The notes beneath the pieces are model-generated. The model worked only from the letters and a program-made list of their open reading frames with translations. It ran no database searches and had not been told where the DNA came from. 64,000 nt of DNA from Sphingomonas crocodyli. Its GTDB lineage: Bacteria > Pseudomonadota > Alphaproteobacteria > Sphingomonadales > Sphingomonadaceae. The DNA lies in assembly GCF_004005865.1 (NCBI RefSeq), contig NZ_SACN01000001.1:2976001-3040000 (forward strand), read 5' to 3'. Positions 18,932 to 27,429 of this stretch are shown one piece after another. The first letter of the stretch is position 1. Each line of letters starts with the position of its first letter. A program made the position numbers and the translations under genes.

Positions 18932-19246
18932 TGGTGCGGGCGGAGGGGATCGAACCCTCAAGAGCCTTGCGGCCCGACGGATTTTCACACCACTTCGGCT
19001 TTCGCCGCCGCCTGCGCGCATGCGCCGACGTTCGTGGTCCGGACTATCCCTTCGCCCTATCCGAAGACGTAGGCGCTGCCCGTCTAGTCTCTACACCTTC
19101 CGCAGGAGCATGCCCCTGCGGCTTGGCTCGGGATTACCAGGAACCTGAAGGCTTCCCCGAATTTGAGCAGTTCTGCATCGCGGGTTTCCCCGCGAGCACC
19201 CGATTTGGTTCAAGTCCGTTGCGTCTACCAGTTTCGCCACGCCCGC
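18932..19246 (-). tRNA. tRNA-Leu(UAA), interrupted by a group I intron
   Basis: The 5' exon (19246-19212) and 3' exon (18985-18932) join into a complete class II tRNA. The 7-bp acceptor stem is perfect (GCGGGCG with CGCCCGC), followed by an encoded ACCA end. The anticodon stem is ACGGA/TCCGT with loop CTTAAAA, giving anticodon TAA. The long variable arm has a 5-bp stem and GCAA loop, and the T arm is GAGGG-TTCGATC-CCCTC. The 226-nt insertion falls between U34 and A35. Read without splicing, the loop would mimic a UGA (Ser) anticodon, but the downstream half would then be displaced, so the spliced Leu reading is the consistent one. Confidence 0.93.
18986..19211 (-). ncRNA. Group I self-splicing intron in tRNA-Leu(UAA)
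   Basis: 226 nt from the G after U34 to a terminal G, as group I introns require (5' exon ends in U; intron ends in G). Conserved core elements in order: P-like 'AATTCGGGGAA', Q-like 'GGTAATCCCGAGCC', R 'AGAGACTAGACGGGCAG' and S 'AAGGGATAGTCCGGACC'. The 5' exon end ACTT can pair with an internal 'GGGT', giving a P1 with U-G at the splice site, and a strong hairpin (TCGCGGG/CCCGCGA) follows as P2. There is no room for a homing endonuclease. The insertion site is the one used by the cyanobacterial/plastid tRNA-Leu(UAA) intron. Confidence 0.92.
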
Positions 19247-19297
19247 CAGCGCCGCGGCCGCGCCATAGCGCGGTGCGGACGCCTGCGCCAAGCCCCA

Positions 19298-19576
19298 TCA
19301 AACGTTGAGGCGCGCGCGCATCTCCTTGCCCGGCTTGAAATAAGGTACGCGCTTGGCCTCCACCGACACCGCGTCGCCGGTGCGCGGATTACGCCCCTGA
19401 CGGGCTTCGCGTGCCCGTGTCGAGAAAGCGCCGAAGCCGCGCAGCTCGACGCGCCCGCCTTCAGCAAGCCGTTGCGAAATCGCCTCAAAGAACGTCGTCA
19501 CGATCTTTTCGACCTCCTTGGGCGAAAGATCGGGATTATCCCGTGCCAGCAATTCGACCAGTTCAGACCTGATCAT
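19298..19576 (-). CDS. ihfB: Integration host factor subunit beta
   Basis: 92 residues from the ATG at 19576 ('[20 protein letters not shown]'), with 'GAGGGG' upstream. '[20 protein letters not shown]' and '[20 protein letters not shown]' are the HU/IHF signature and the DNA-intercalating beta-arm with its proline; the sequence is closer to IHF-beta than to HU. With IHF-alpha (encoded elsewhere) it bends DNA sharply and acts in transcription, recombination and replication. A longer reading from 19657 lacks support. It lies 51 bp upstream, in transcription sense, of the tRNA-Leu gene. Confidence 0.95.
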   Translation of the reverse strand: MIRSELVELLARDNPDLSPKEVEKIVTTFFEAISQRLAEGGRVELRGFGAFSTRAREARQGRNPRTGDAVSVEAKRVPYFKPGKEMRARLNV

Positions 19577-19797
19577 GCCATGATTCCCCTCAAACCATGC
19601 CGTTCCAACACATGTCCTCACATGCGCGTGTTGCATTCGATCGCCCCGGAACGGCATTCCCCCCGCCGTCGTTGCGTCGATTGCTCAGTTTAGCGAGAAA
19701 ACATGACGCAAATCAATGGATCGCGCGGCGGCTGCTTGCGCGCTTTGCGACGAAAATCTAGATTCTGGCGGATTTCCGTGCTCCGGGGGGATATTGG

Positions 19798-20169
19798 ATG
19801 CGCAACCGTTTGATTTCGGCCGTCTTTGCCGCTGCGATTCTGGCGCCTGTCGCGCCTGCCGCCGCGGCTCCGTTGCCCAAACCGCCGATCTTCGGCGTGT
19901 GCGCGGCCTGCCATAAGGTCGACAAAGGCGCGCCCAACGGGATCGGCCCGAATCTCTTCGGCATCGGTGGCGAGACGGCGGGCGCGGTGCCCGGATTCGC
20001 CTTTTCGCCCGCGATGAAGAAATCGGGGATCAAGTGGACCCGCGCGAACCTGATCAAGTTCATCCAGTCGCCGCAGGCCACCATACCCGGCACGCGCATG
20101 CCCTTCATGGGCCTGAAGAACCCGCAGTCGGCCGAACAGGTCGCGGACTATATCCTCAGCCTGAAATGA
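19798..20169 (+). CDS. Class I cytochrome c, periplasmic
   Basis: 123 residues with a signal peptide ending near 'APAAAAPLPK'. One haem site 'CAACH' lies at about residues 35-39; 'GPNLFGIGGETAG' and 'GTRMPFMGLKNPQSAEQVAD' follow, with a methionine as sixth ligand. This is the pattern of cytochrome c2/c-550-like electron carriers. It is monocistronic; 'CCCTCCCC...GGGGAGGG' at 20178-20203 forms a hairpin just after the stop. A role as a diffusible carrier to an oxidase is probable, but the partner is not in the window. Confidence 0.93.
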   Translation: MRNRLISAVFAAAILAPVAPAAAAPLPKPPIFGVCAACHKVDKGAPNGIGPNLFGIGGETAGAVPGFAFSPAMKKSGIKWTRANLIKFIQSPQATIPGTRMPFMGLKNPQSAEQVADYILSLK

Positions 20170-20177
20170 TCCGCGAC

Positions 20178-20203
20178 GCCCTCCCCGGCCCAAATCGGGG
20201 AGG
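20178..20203 (+). terminator. Hairpin downstream of the cytochrome c gene
   Basis: The arms ACGCCCTCCCC-type left side and GGGGAGGGCG right side enclose a 10-base loop ending in AAAT. No run of T follows, so termination efficiency is uncertain. Confidence 0.5.
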
Positions 20204-20215
20204 GCGCGCATCGCA

Positions 20216-20848
20216 TCACCACACCGGATTGGACGTCGCCCGATCCGAGAGCGGTTCGACGAAGCCGTCGAGTGCCTTGCCGACGCCATAGACCGCATCG
20301 AGCGTCTTCTGGCTCGCGCCGCCCAGATAGGCGCCGTTATACATCACGCCCGAAATCGGGCCGCCTGTGATCTTGCCGATATGGTCCATCACCTGATCGA
20401 ACGACATCTTGCCGGGGGCGAGCTGGCTGGGCGCGCTCAGCGTCGCGACCGGATTGCCGCATGCGTCGATCAGCGATCCGGCGAAGGTCATCCCCGCCAG
20501 CGGTGAGGCATTGATCTGATCGACCAGCGACGTGGCAGGCTGCGCCGCGCGGGCCGCATCGAGCGAGGCCTGGAACTGCCCGACCTCGACCGGCGACAGC
20601 TGCGCCTCGATCGATGCCTGCAGCGCCTGCGCGGCCGCAGGATCGACCATCGATTCGACGGCGGCGAGTTGCCCCGCGAGTGCGGCGGTATCGACGCCGA
20701 CAGCAGTCGTCGCATTGTCGACCATGCTCTCCGCAACCGCATCGACCGCATTGGCCTGCGACGCCGCATCCGCCGCCGAGGATGCGCCTGCGCCCGAGCT
20801 TCCGCCTACGCCACCGACGCCGCCTACCGAGCCGCTGTCGTCGCTCAT
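20216..20848 (-). CDS. Protein of unknown function sharing a module with the divergent JAMM-type protein
   Basis: 210 residues, preceded by 'GGAGAAGC' 3 bases before the ATG. There is no signal peptide. The first ~35 residues are Gly/Ser/Ala-rich. Residues ~50-100 contain a segment ending 'SPVEVGQFQASLD' that is clearly similar to one in the divergent protein at 20980 ('NPVDAGHFLSGIFD'), with matching 'GVD' and 'DPA.AQA' motifs. The C-terminal half ('GNPVATLSAPSQL', 'KITGGPISGVMYNGAYLGG') is different from that protein and not recognised. A shared N-terminal part with different C-terminal halves resembles the make-up of exported effector families; that is inference. Confidence 0.7.
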   Translation of the reverse strand: MSDDSGSVGGVGGVGGSSGAGASSAADAASQANAVDAVAESMVDNATTAVGVDTAALAGQLAAVESMVDPAAAQALQASIEAQLSPVEVGQFQASLDAARAAQPATSLVDQINASPLAGMTFAGSLIDACGNPVATLSAPSQLAPGKMSFDQVMDHIGKITGGPISGVMYNGAYLGGASQKTLDAVYGVGKALDGFVEPLSDRATSNPVW

Positions 20849-20979
20849 TTCGCTTCTCCACGCTGTTTAACGAGGATGAAAGATAGGCACGACAGCGGCT
20901 TAGCGCCCTAGTCGGATCGCTTATCCAGCCGCCCCTCCCCCTTCGCTACGGTCATCGGATCAGTAGCGGAGCAGGATAT

Positions 20980-21930
20980 ATGACCCTTCCCCTGAGCCAG
21001 GTCGGCGGCACCTCCACCAGCGACCTCCTCGCGCGGCAGCCGACTGACAGCAGCGATCCCGCGCTGCTCGCGGCCAATCTCGTCGCCGGCGCCGGCACCT
21101 CGACCGGCGTCGATCTCGCCAAGGTTCATGCCGGCATTGCCGAGATTGCGGCCAGCGATCCCGCGCTCGCCCAGGCGACGCATGGCGAAGTCGCGGCGCG
21201 GCTGAACCCGGTCGATGCGGGCCATTTCCTGTCGGGCATCTTCGACAAGATCGGCGATGCGCTCCGATCGATCGTCGACAAGATCGGGGAGATGATCGAG
21301 GACGCGTCGACCCACGGCGCCAACGGGCAACCCGCGACCACCGGGCCGCAGCTTGCCACCCCCGCCGATCCGGCTTCGGCGCCGTCGTCGATCAACTTCT
21401 CGCGCACGCTGCAGGCCGGCTTCGACAAGCAGTGGGACAACAGCTTCCCCAGCGGCAGCGCCAAGGAACAGGGCGGCACCCTCTTCTTCGACAAGAAGAG
21501 TGGTGAGATCGTGATGCTCAACGTCGGCGGCCACGGCAGCACGCCGGGCACCTTCACACCCGATTATACCAACCCCGATCCTTCCCGTTATCAGTTGCTC
21601 GGCGTGTTCCACACCCACCCCTATGATTCGGGGGATACCGGCATTTCGTTCAGCGGCGCCGATGTCGCGGTGATGATCAACGAGGGCCACAATCTGATCA
21701 TGGCGCAGAGCGGCGATCGGCAGTTCGTGATGATGCGCACCGATCAGACGCCCGCCAATGTCGACTATACCGCGCTCAACAATGCGCAGAACGCGCGGAT
21801 CAGCCAGCTGGTCGGCGAGGGCAAGAGTTTCGCCGACGCCGCGAGCCAGGCGTCGAGCGAACTCGCAACCAAATATCATCTCGCTTATTATGAAGGTTCG
21901 AATGGGAACCTTACGCGCATCAATCCCTGA
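20980..21930 (+). CDS. JAMM/JAB-like putative metallopeptidase, possible effector
   Basis: 316 residues. The N-terminal ~90 residues carry the module shared with the divergent gene. A linker rich in Ala/Pro/Thr follows to about residue 135. The C-terminal domain has 'GVFHTHPYDSGDTGISFSGAD', with histidines at about 211 and 213, serine 225 and aspartate 228. This matches the JAMM/MPN zinc pattern HxHP...SxxD with a longer spacing, as in DUF4329 and Tox-JAB-type domains; a glutamate ('GEIVMLNVGG') upstream could complete the site. No signal peptide is visible. The next gene overlaps by 29 bp and encodes a lipoprotein. A toxin/immunity arrangement is possible but unproven; a housekeeping peptidase cannot be excluded. 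Confidence 0.72.
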   Translation: MTLPLSQVGGTSTSDLLARQPTDSSDPALLAANLVAGAGTSTGVDLAKVHAGIAEIAASDPALAQATHGEVAARLNPVDAGHFLSGIFDKIGDALRSIVDKIGEMIEDASTHGANGQPATTGPQLATPADPASAPSSINFSRTLQAGFDKQWDNSFPSGSAKEQGGTLFFDKKSGEIVMLNVGGHGSTPGTFTPDYTNPDPSRYQLLGVFHTHPYDSGDTGISFSGADVAVMINEGHNLIMAQSGDRQFVMMRTDQTPANVDYTALNNAQNARISQLVGEGKSFADAASQASSELATKYHLAYYEGSNGNLTRINP

Positions 21931-22300
21931 TCCGGGCCGCGCGGCGATCATCGCCGCGCTGATGATGCTGCCGGCCTGCGGGCAGGCGGCGCCGACCCAG
22001 ACCAAGCAAGAGGCTTCGAAGATGGCGACAGTTCAGACTGACAATCCCGCGACCAAATATGCCGCCGAAGGCCATCTGGCCCTCGCGAACGGCGATTATG
22101 CCGCCGCAGACACCGCCTTCGATCAGGCGATCGCCACGATCGGCGATTCCTATGTCGATACCCACGCGCTCGACGATACCGGCATGCAGTTGATCCTCGC
22201 CGACTCCAAATCGAAGAAAGGCGATCACGCCGGGGCCGCGAAGCTGAAGGCGCAGATCGTCAAATCGCGGCTCGCGCAACTGGCCGCCAAACAGCACTGA
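21902..22300 (+). CDS. Lipoprotein of unknown function coupled to the JAMM-type gene (possible immunity protein)
   Basis: 132 residues from the ATG at 21902, with 'GAAGG' 5-10 bases upstream inside the preceding gene; 21890 is an alternative. A signal peptide ends in lipobox 'LPACGQAAP'. The mature part has a TPR-like helical pair ('AAEGHLALANGDYAAADTAFDQAI'). It overlaps the JAMM-type gene by 29 bp in another frame, implying coupled translation. Periplasmic lipoproteins often act as immunity proteins for periplasm-active toxins, so the pairing is suggestive; no homologue is recognised. Confidence 0.75.
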   Translation: MGTLRASIPDPGRAAIIAALMMLPACGQAAPTQTKQEASKMATVQTDNPATKYAAEGHLALANGDYAAADTAFDQAIATIGDSYVDTHALDDTGMQLILADSKSKKGDHAGAAKLKAQIVKSRLAQLAAKQH

Positions 22301-22320
22301 CGGCCCCGGCGGCCGTCAGT
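22296..22320. terminator. Perfect inverted repeat between convergent genes
   Basis: The arms ACTGACGGCC and GGCCGTCAGT (10 bp, perfect) flank a 5-base loop and contain the stop codons of both convergent genes. It could serve as a bidirectional terminator, though it lacks a T-tract on either side. Confidence 0.6.
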
Positions 22321-22447
22321 CCGCCTGCACCCGCGTATAGATCTGCCCGCGGTTCAGCCGCTCGGTGAGCGCCAGCTTCCGCAGCTGCGCGCGGATCGCC
22401 GCGCGGCTGGCCGCGAAATCGGGGGACGTTGATAGATCGTGCCGCAT
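22316..22447 (-). CDS. 43-residue protein of unknown function
   Basis: The ATG at 22447 is preceded by an excellent Shine-Dalgarno 'AAGGAGGTG' at optimal spacing, which decides both the reality of this gene and its start. The product is small, basic and probably helical ('SPDFAASRAAIRAQLRKLAL', 'TERLNRGQIYTRV'), with no membrane segment or cysteine. Upstream in-frame starts lack this site. I do not recognise it. It converges on the lipoprotein gene across a shared inverted repeat. Confidence 0.65.
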   Translation of the reverse strand: MRHDLSTSPDFAASRAAIRAQLRKLALTERLNRGQIYTRVQAD

Positions 22448-22534
22448 GGCGCACCTCCTTGGTTGCGCCCTTATGGCCCGCCGCTCTGATCGATAGAAAC
22501 GCATACATAGGATCAGAGTGATCGATACTATCGT

Positions 22535-23305
22535 TTAACGTGCGATCTCGTAACTGACCGTGATCTGCGCGCGGGTCTCGATGGGGCGCAGTTTCACGTC
22601 GATCGGGATGGGCGGCGGCGGAGGCGGTGCGCTCGGCGTGATCGTCACCGCCCTTTGCGCCGTCACATAAAGTTCCTGGGTTCCGCCCGCGACCTGATCG
22701 CGGATCGTCGCCACCTCACCCAGCTTGACGCCGGCGCCCGTCGCCACAGTTTCCGCGCGCTGCCTTGCGTCCTTCATCGCCTCAACGGCGGCGCGGCGCT
22801 GTGCCGCCTCAGGATCGGCGAGCGCGAAGTTCGTCACGCGTGCGTCGCTCGCGCCCAGCCGCCCGGCAAGCCCGGCCGCCGTTGCGATCTTGTCGACCGT
22901 GCGAGTCCGCACCTGCCCCTGAATGAAGGCGATATAGCCAATGACGGCGCACGCCCCGCGGCTCAGCGTGCTGGCGGCGCCGAAAGGCGGGCGTCCGTCG
23001 TTGCAGGCCCGATCGCGGACCTCGGTCACATTGACGTTGCTGGTCGTGATATCGGTGGTGGATCCGAGCAACGCCATCAGCCCGCTGGTCAACGCCTTCT
23101 GACGAGCCACCAACGCGCTGGCGGCCGCATCCGCATTGTCCCCTTCGCCCCGCAGCGTGAAATCGAGCATCGCGACATCAGGCTGCGTACGATCAATGCC
23201 GACGCCGACTACGGTGATCAGGCGCTGCGGCGCATTGTCCTGCGCCATCGCGGGTGTCGCGGCGAGCGCGCCCAGCATGAGAATCCAGCGCTTCGACATC
23301 GACAT
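22535..23305 (-). CDS. SIMPL-domain (DUF541) periplasmic protein
   Basis: 256 residues with a signal peptide ending 'ATPAMAQDN'. The body matches the SIMPL fold: 'ITVVGVGIDRTQPDVAMLDF', alternating helices ('ADAAASALVARQKALTSGLM'), 'AAVEAMKDARQRAETVATGA' and a final strand 'RAQITVSYEIA'. Members are oligomeric periplasmic or surface proteins whose function is mostly unknown. A Pro-rich stretch ('SAPPPPPPIPID') precedes the last strand. It lies downstream of the rpsA terminator, reads the same way and is probably a separate unit. Confidence 0.88.
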   Translation of the reverse strand: MSMSKRWILMLGALAATPAMAQDNAPQRLITVVGVGIDRTQPDVAMLDFTLRGEGDNADAAASALVARQKALTSGLMALLGSTTDITTSNVNVTEVRDRACNDGRPPFGAASTLSRGACAVIGYIAFIQGQVRTRTVDKIATAAGLAGRLGASDARVTNFALADPEAAQRRAAVEAMKDARQRAETVATGAGVKLGEVATIRDQVAGGTQELYVTAQRAVTITPSAPPPPPPIPIDVKLRPIETRAQITVSYEIAR

Positions 23306-23375
23306 CCCCTATTTTATGCGAATGATTCGCAATACCTAGCATGGTGCGCGGGGAATGCGACAGGGGCGCGACGAC

Positions 23376-23408
23376 AAACAAAAAGGGCGCCGGATCGCTC
23401 CGACGCCC
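23376..23408 (-). terminator. Intrinsic terminator after rpsA
   Basis: In leftward sense a 10-bp stem GGGCGTCGGA / TCCGGCGCCC (one mismatch) with a GCGA loop is followed by TTTTTGTTTG. It lies 26 bp past the rpsA stop. Confidence 0.85.
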
Positions 23409-23433
23409 TCCTTGTTTCTAACGGACCAGCCGA

Positions 23434-25146
23434 TTAGCTGGCGTCGTTCTTGGCCTTGAGCGCCGCGCCCAGGATGTCGCCGAGCGACGCACCCGAGTCC
23501 GACGAGCCGTACTGCGCAACGGCCTGCTTCTCTTCGGCGATCTGCATCGCCTTGACCGAGAAGGTCGGCTTCTTCGAACGATCGAAGCCGGTGACCATCG
23601 CGTCGAACTTCTGGCCGACCTGGAAACGCTCCGGACGCTGTTCGTCGCGGTCGCGGCCGAGGTCGCCACGCTTGATGAAGCCGATCGCGCCATCGTCGCC
23701 GGCCTGGACTTCCAGACCGCCATCGGTGACGGCCATGACCGTGATCGTGACGATCGCGTTCTTGTTCAGGCCCGAACCGCCGGCCGAAGCGCCACCCGCC
23801 GCGACACCGCCGCGCTCGAGCTGCTTGATGCCGAGCGAGATACGCTCCTTCTCCGAATCGATGTCGAGGACGATCGCCTTGACGGTCTCACCCTTGTGGT
23901 GAAGCGCCAGAGCTTCTTCGCCCGACACGCCCCAGGCGATGTCCGACATGTGGACCATGCCGTCCACGTCGCCGTCCAGGCCGATGAACAGGCCGAACTC
24001 GGTGGCGTTCTTGACTTCGCCTTCGACGGTCGAACCGATCGGGTGACGCTCGGCGAAGCTCTCCCAGGGGTTGTTGACCGCCTGCTTGAGGCCCAGCGAG
24101 ATGCGGCGCTTGTCGGCGTCGACCTCGAGGATGACCACGTCGACTTCCTGCGAGGTCGAAACGATCTTGCCCGGATGGACGTTCTTCTTGGTCCAGCTCA
24201 TTTCCGAAACGTGGACCAGGCCTTCGATGCCCGGCTCCAGCTCGACGAACGCGCCGTACTCGGTGATGTTGGTCACGCGGCCGGTGAACTTGCCACCGAT
24301 CGGATACTTGGCGCCGGCGCCTTCCCACGGATCGCTCTCGAGCTGCTTCATGCCCAGCGAGATGCGCTGCGTGTCCTTGTTGATGCGGATGATCTGCACC
24401 TTCACGACGTCGCCGATGTTGATCATCTCGTTCGGATGGCCAACGCGCTTGTAGCTGAGGTCGGTGACGTGCAGCAGGCCGTCGATGCCGCCCAGATCAA
24501 CGAACGCACCATAATCGGTGATGTTCTTGACGACGCCTTCGATCACCTGGCCTTCATGCAGCGACTGGATCAGGCCCGAACGCTGTTCGGCGCGGGTCTC
24601 TTCCAGAACGGCGCGGCGCGACACGACGATGTTGCCGCGGCGGCGATCCATCTTCAGGATCTGGAACGGCTGCGGGATATCCATCAGCGGGGTGACGTCG
24701 CGCACCGGACGGATATCGACCTGCGAACCCGGAAGGAACGCGACTGCGCCGTTCAGGTCGACGGTGAAGCCGCCCTTCACGCGGCCGAAGATCACGCCTT
24801 CGACGCGCTTGCCTTCGCCGAACTCGCCTTCCAGCTTGTCCCAGGCGGCTTCGCGGCGGGCGCGGTCGCGCGACAGCATCGCTTCGCCGTGGATGTTCTC
24901 GACGCGGTCGACATAGACCTCGACTTCGTCGCCGACCTTCAGGTCAGCCTTCTGGCCGGGGGCCGCGAACTCGCGGAGGGGAACACGGCCTTCGGACTTC
25001 AGGCCGACGTCGATGACGGCCAGATCATTCTCGATGCCGGTGACGGTGCCCTTGACGACGCGGCCTTCAAAGCCTTCGCCCTCGCCGAGGGTCTGATTGA
25101 GGAGAGCCGCGAAATCGTCGCGGGTCGGGTTGGCGGCAGTTGCCAT
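23434..25146 (-). CDS. rpsA: 30S ribosomal protein S1
   Basis: 570 residues from 'MATAANPTRDDFAALLNQTL'. Six successive S1 (OB-fold) domains are visible, with repeated motifs such as 'YGAFVDLGGIDGLLHVTDLS', 'YGAFVELEPGIEGLVHVSEM' and 'FGLFIGLDGDVDGMVHMSDI'. S1 binds the 5' leaders of mRNAs and delivers them to the 30S subunit. The C-terminal end is short and polar. It follows cmk by 212 bp in the same direction, the classic aroA-cmk-rpsA order, and has its own terminator. Confidence 0.98.
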   Translation of the reverse strand: MATAANPTRDDFAALLNQTLGEGEGFEGRVVKGTVTGIENDLAVIDVGLKSEGRVPLREFAAPGQKADLKVGDEVEVYVDRVENIHGEAMLSRDRARREAAWDKLEGEFGEGKRVEGVIFGRVKGGFTVDLNGAVAFLPGSQVDIRPVRDVTPLMDIPQPFQILKMDRRRGNIVVSRRAVLEETRAEQRSGLIQSLHEGQVIEGVVKNITDYGAFVDLGGIDGLLHVTDLSYKRVGHPNEMINIGDVVKVQIIRINKDTQRISLGMKQLESDPWEGAGAKYPIGGKFTGRVTNITEYGAFVELEPGIEGLVHVSEMSWTKKNVHPGKIVSTSQEVDVVILEVDADKRRISLGLKQAVNNPWESFAERHPIGSTVEGEVKNATEFGLFIGLDGDVDGMVHMSDIAWGVSGEEALALHHKGETVKAIVLDIDSEKERISLGIKQLERGGVAAGGASAGGSGLNKNAIVTITVMAVTDGGLEVQAGDDGAIGFIKRGDLGRDRDEQRPERFQVGQKFDAMVTGFDRSKKPTFSVKAMQIAEEKQAVAQYGSSDSGASLGDILGAALKAKNDAS

Positions 25147-25358
25147 AAAAGAGGTTCCTACGTTCGTTTTTCCGGCCGCCCGGTTGGATCCGGGGGTCTT
25201 GGAGGCCAGAAAGCCATGCGGGCCCCATGCCCGACACGGCATCCGCAGAACGGCTGCGATCGCGGAAGCCGGGGCGAGATTCGCTCCAAACGGAAAAGGC
25301 GCGCCAAGGGACCGGCTATTGTCACCGTCCCCCTGTCACGCCTGCGATAGCCGCTGGT

Positions 25359-25985
25359 TTAGCGGTCTGCCGTCCTGGCTTCCACGAGCGAAATCGCCCG
25401 TTGGACGGCGGCGTCTATACTCAGATCGCTGGTATCCAGCAAGTCCGCATCCTCCGCCTGTCGCAGCGGTGCGGCGGACCGTCCGGAGTCGCGTTCGTCG
25501 CGCGCCAATATGTCGGCCAGGACGCTGTCATACGTCACCCCCTGCCCCATCGCGTCCAGCTCGCGAAAGCGGCGCTGAGCGCGCACCTGCGACGTGGCGG
25601 TGACGAACAATTTGGCCGACGCATCGGGCGCGATCACCGTGCCGATATCACGCCCGTCGAGCACCGCGCCGCCATCCTGCATCGCGAAATCGCGCTGCCG
25701 CTGCAGCAGCGCCTCGCGCACCTGCGGATGCGCCGACACGATCGACGCGGCCTTCCCCGCCGCCTCGGTCTTGAGCGCAGGATCGTCGAGCAGCGCCGGA
25801 TCGAACTCGCAGGCCCGCAGCGCATCGGCGGCATCGCCCGGATCGCCGCCCGCGCGCGTCACCGACACCCCGACCGCGCGATAGAGCAGCCCCGTGTCGA
25901 GATGCGGGAGGCCATAATGCTTCGCCAGCGCCTTCGCGATCGTCCCCTTGCCCGACGCCGCTGGGCCATCCACCGCAATGATCAC
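25359..25985 (-). CDS. cmk: Cytidylate kinase
   Basis: 208 residues. The P-loop is '[18 protein letters not shown]' at the N-terminus; '[11 protein letters not shown]' and '[19 protein letters not shown]' are the CMP-binding and NMP-kinase signatures. The enzyme phosphorylates CMP and dCMP using ATP. Its ATG overlaps the aroA stop by 4 bp (25982-25985). The length is slightly below that of E. coli Cmk (227), normal for alphaproteobacteria. Confidence 0.97.
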   Translation of the reverse strand: MIIAVDGPAASGKGTIAKALAKHYGLPHLDTGLLYRAVGVSVTRAGGDPGDAADALRACEFDPALLDDPALKTEAAGKAASIVSAHPQVREALLQRQRDFAMQDGGAVLDGRDIGTVIAPDASAKLFVTATSQVRAQRRFRELDAMGQGVTYDSVLADILARDERDSGRSAAPLRQAEDADLLDTSDLSIDAAVQRAISLVEARTADR

Positions 25986-27316
25986 GCTACGTCCGCCCCC
26001 AAAGCCTTCATCAAATCCACGAAACCCGGAAAGCTGGTCGCGACCGGCGCCATATCGTCGATCGTCACGTCCGCCTTCGACACCAGCCCCGCCACCGCGA
26101 AGCTCATTGCGATCCGGTGATCGAGCCGCGCGGCGATCGTCGCACCGCCGGGCAGCGTCTCGCCCCCAGTGCCGTCGATGATCATCCCGTCCTCGAGTTC
26201 CTCGACCCGCGCGCCGATCGCGCGCAGCCCTTCGGCCATTACCGCGATCCGATCCGATTCCTTGACGCGCAGCTCCTCCAGCCCACGCGCGATCGTCCGC
26301 CCTTCGGCCAGCGCGGCGGCGACGAACAGCACCGGATATTCGTCGACCATGCTCGCGACCGTCTCGACCGGGGTTTCGATGCCCTTGAGCGTCGATCCGC
26401 GCACGACGATGTCGGCCACCGGCTCGCCGCCCACCTCACGACGGTTGGCGAACTCGATGTTGCCGCCCATCATCCGCAGCACATCGAACAGAGCCGCACG
26501 GGTCGGGTTCAGCCCGACATTGGTCACGGTCACATGCGATCCCGGCACCAGCAACGCCGCGACCACCGGGAATGCCGCCGAAGACGGATCGCCCGGCACC
26601 ACGATATGCTGCGGCTTCAGCTCGGCCTCGCCCCGGATCGAAATGATCCGCGTCGTTCCGTCCAGCTCCACCGACAGATCGGCGCCAAAGCCCTTGAGCA
26701 TCCGCTCGCTATGATCGCGCGTCGGCACAGGCTCGATCACGCGGGTGATCCCCGCCGTATTAAGGCCCGCCAGCAGCACCGCCGACTTCACCTGCGCCGA
26801 TGCGACCGGCAGGCGATATTCGATCGGCACCGCCGGGCTGATCCCCCGCATCGTCAGCGGCAGGCGGCCGCCGGGGCTGGTCGTGAAATCAGCGCCCATC
26901 AACGACAGCGGTTCGATTACGCGCCCCATCGGCCGCTTCGACAGCGAAGCGTCGCCGGTGAACGTCGCAGTGATCGGGTGGCTTGCGACCAGGCCCATCA
27001 GCAGGCGGGTCGACGTGCCCGAATTGCCCATCTCGATCGCCGTCTCGGGCTGCAGCAGGCTGCCGACGCCCACGCCGTGGATCCGCCAGCGCCCGTCATC
27101 GCCGCGCGTGATCTGCGCCCCCATCGCGCGCATCGCCGCGGCGGTGGCCAGGACGTCCTCGCCCTCCAGCAGCCCTTCGACCACGCTTTCGCCCACTGCA
27201 AGCGCGGACAGCATCAGCGATCGGTGCGAGATCGACTTGTCGCCCGGAACCGCGACCGTGCCGGTCAGCGGACCGTTGCTGCGAAACGCCATCGGCGTGG
27301 GATTGGAGCCATGCAT
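25982..27316 (-). CDS. aroA: 3-phosphoshikimate 1-carboxyvinyltransferase (EPSP synthase)
   Basis: 444 residues from the ATG at 27316; 27292 ('[11 protein letters not shown]') is an alternative. '[18 protein letters not shown]' is the substrate-binding signature, then '[13 protein letters not shown]', '[17 protein letters not shown]' and '[15 protein letters not shown]' (as 'LRVKESDRI'). The enzyme adds enolpyruvate from PEP to shikimate-3-phosphate for aromatic amino acid synthesis. Coupled to cmk downstream. The 113-bp gap to the divergent FYDLN-acid gene must contain both promoters. Confidence 0.97.
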   Translation of the reverse strand: MHGSNPTPMAFRSNGPLTGTVAVPGDKSISHRSLMLSALAVGESVVEGLLEGEDVLATAAAMRAMGAQITRGDDGRWRIHGVGVGSLLQPETAIEMGNSGTSTRLLMGLVASHPITATFTGDASLSKRPMGRVIEPLSLMGADFTTSPGGRLPLTMRGISPAVPIEYRLPVASAQVKSAVLLAGLNTAGITRVIEPVPTRDHSERMLKGFGADLSVELDGTTRIISIRGEAELKPQHIVVPGDPSSAAFPVVAALLVPGSHVTVTNVGLNPTRAALFDVLRMMGGNIEFANRREVGGEPVADIVVRGSTLKGIETPVETVASMVDEYPVLFVAAALAEGRTIARGLEELRVKESDRIAVMAEGLRAIGARVEELEDGMIIDGTGGETLPGGATIAARLDHRIAMSFAVAGLVSKADVTIDDMAPVATSFPGFVDLMKALGADVA

Positions 27317-27429
27317 GATGGGGCGGGCTTTTGACAGCGGCCCTACGCTATGGCAAGGCGCGCGACGTTTCCGCGTTTCGACATCGTCGGGGCATGCGGA
27401 CCTTCGTTTTCTGCTGGAGTTATCTGACC

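Noticed and set aside
18932..19246. Reading the structure as a permuted tmRNA or as tRNA-Ser(UGA)
   Set aside because: The acceptor, anticodon and variable arms fit tRNA-Leu(UAA) exactly once the insertion is removed. The insertion has group I core motifs, and no tag-peptide frame or tmRNA-type ends are present.
18934..19308. Small open frames on both strands across the tRNA-Leu/intron locus
   Set aside because: They cross tRNA exons and intron core sequences; no ribosome-binding site or protein pattern. The intron is too small to hold a homing endonuclease.
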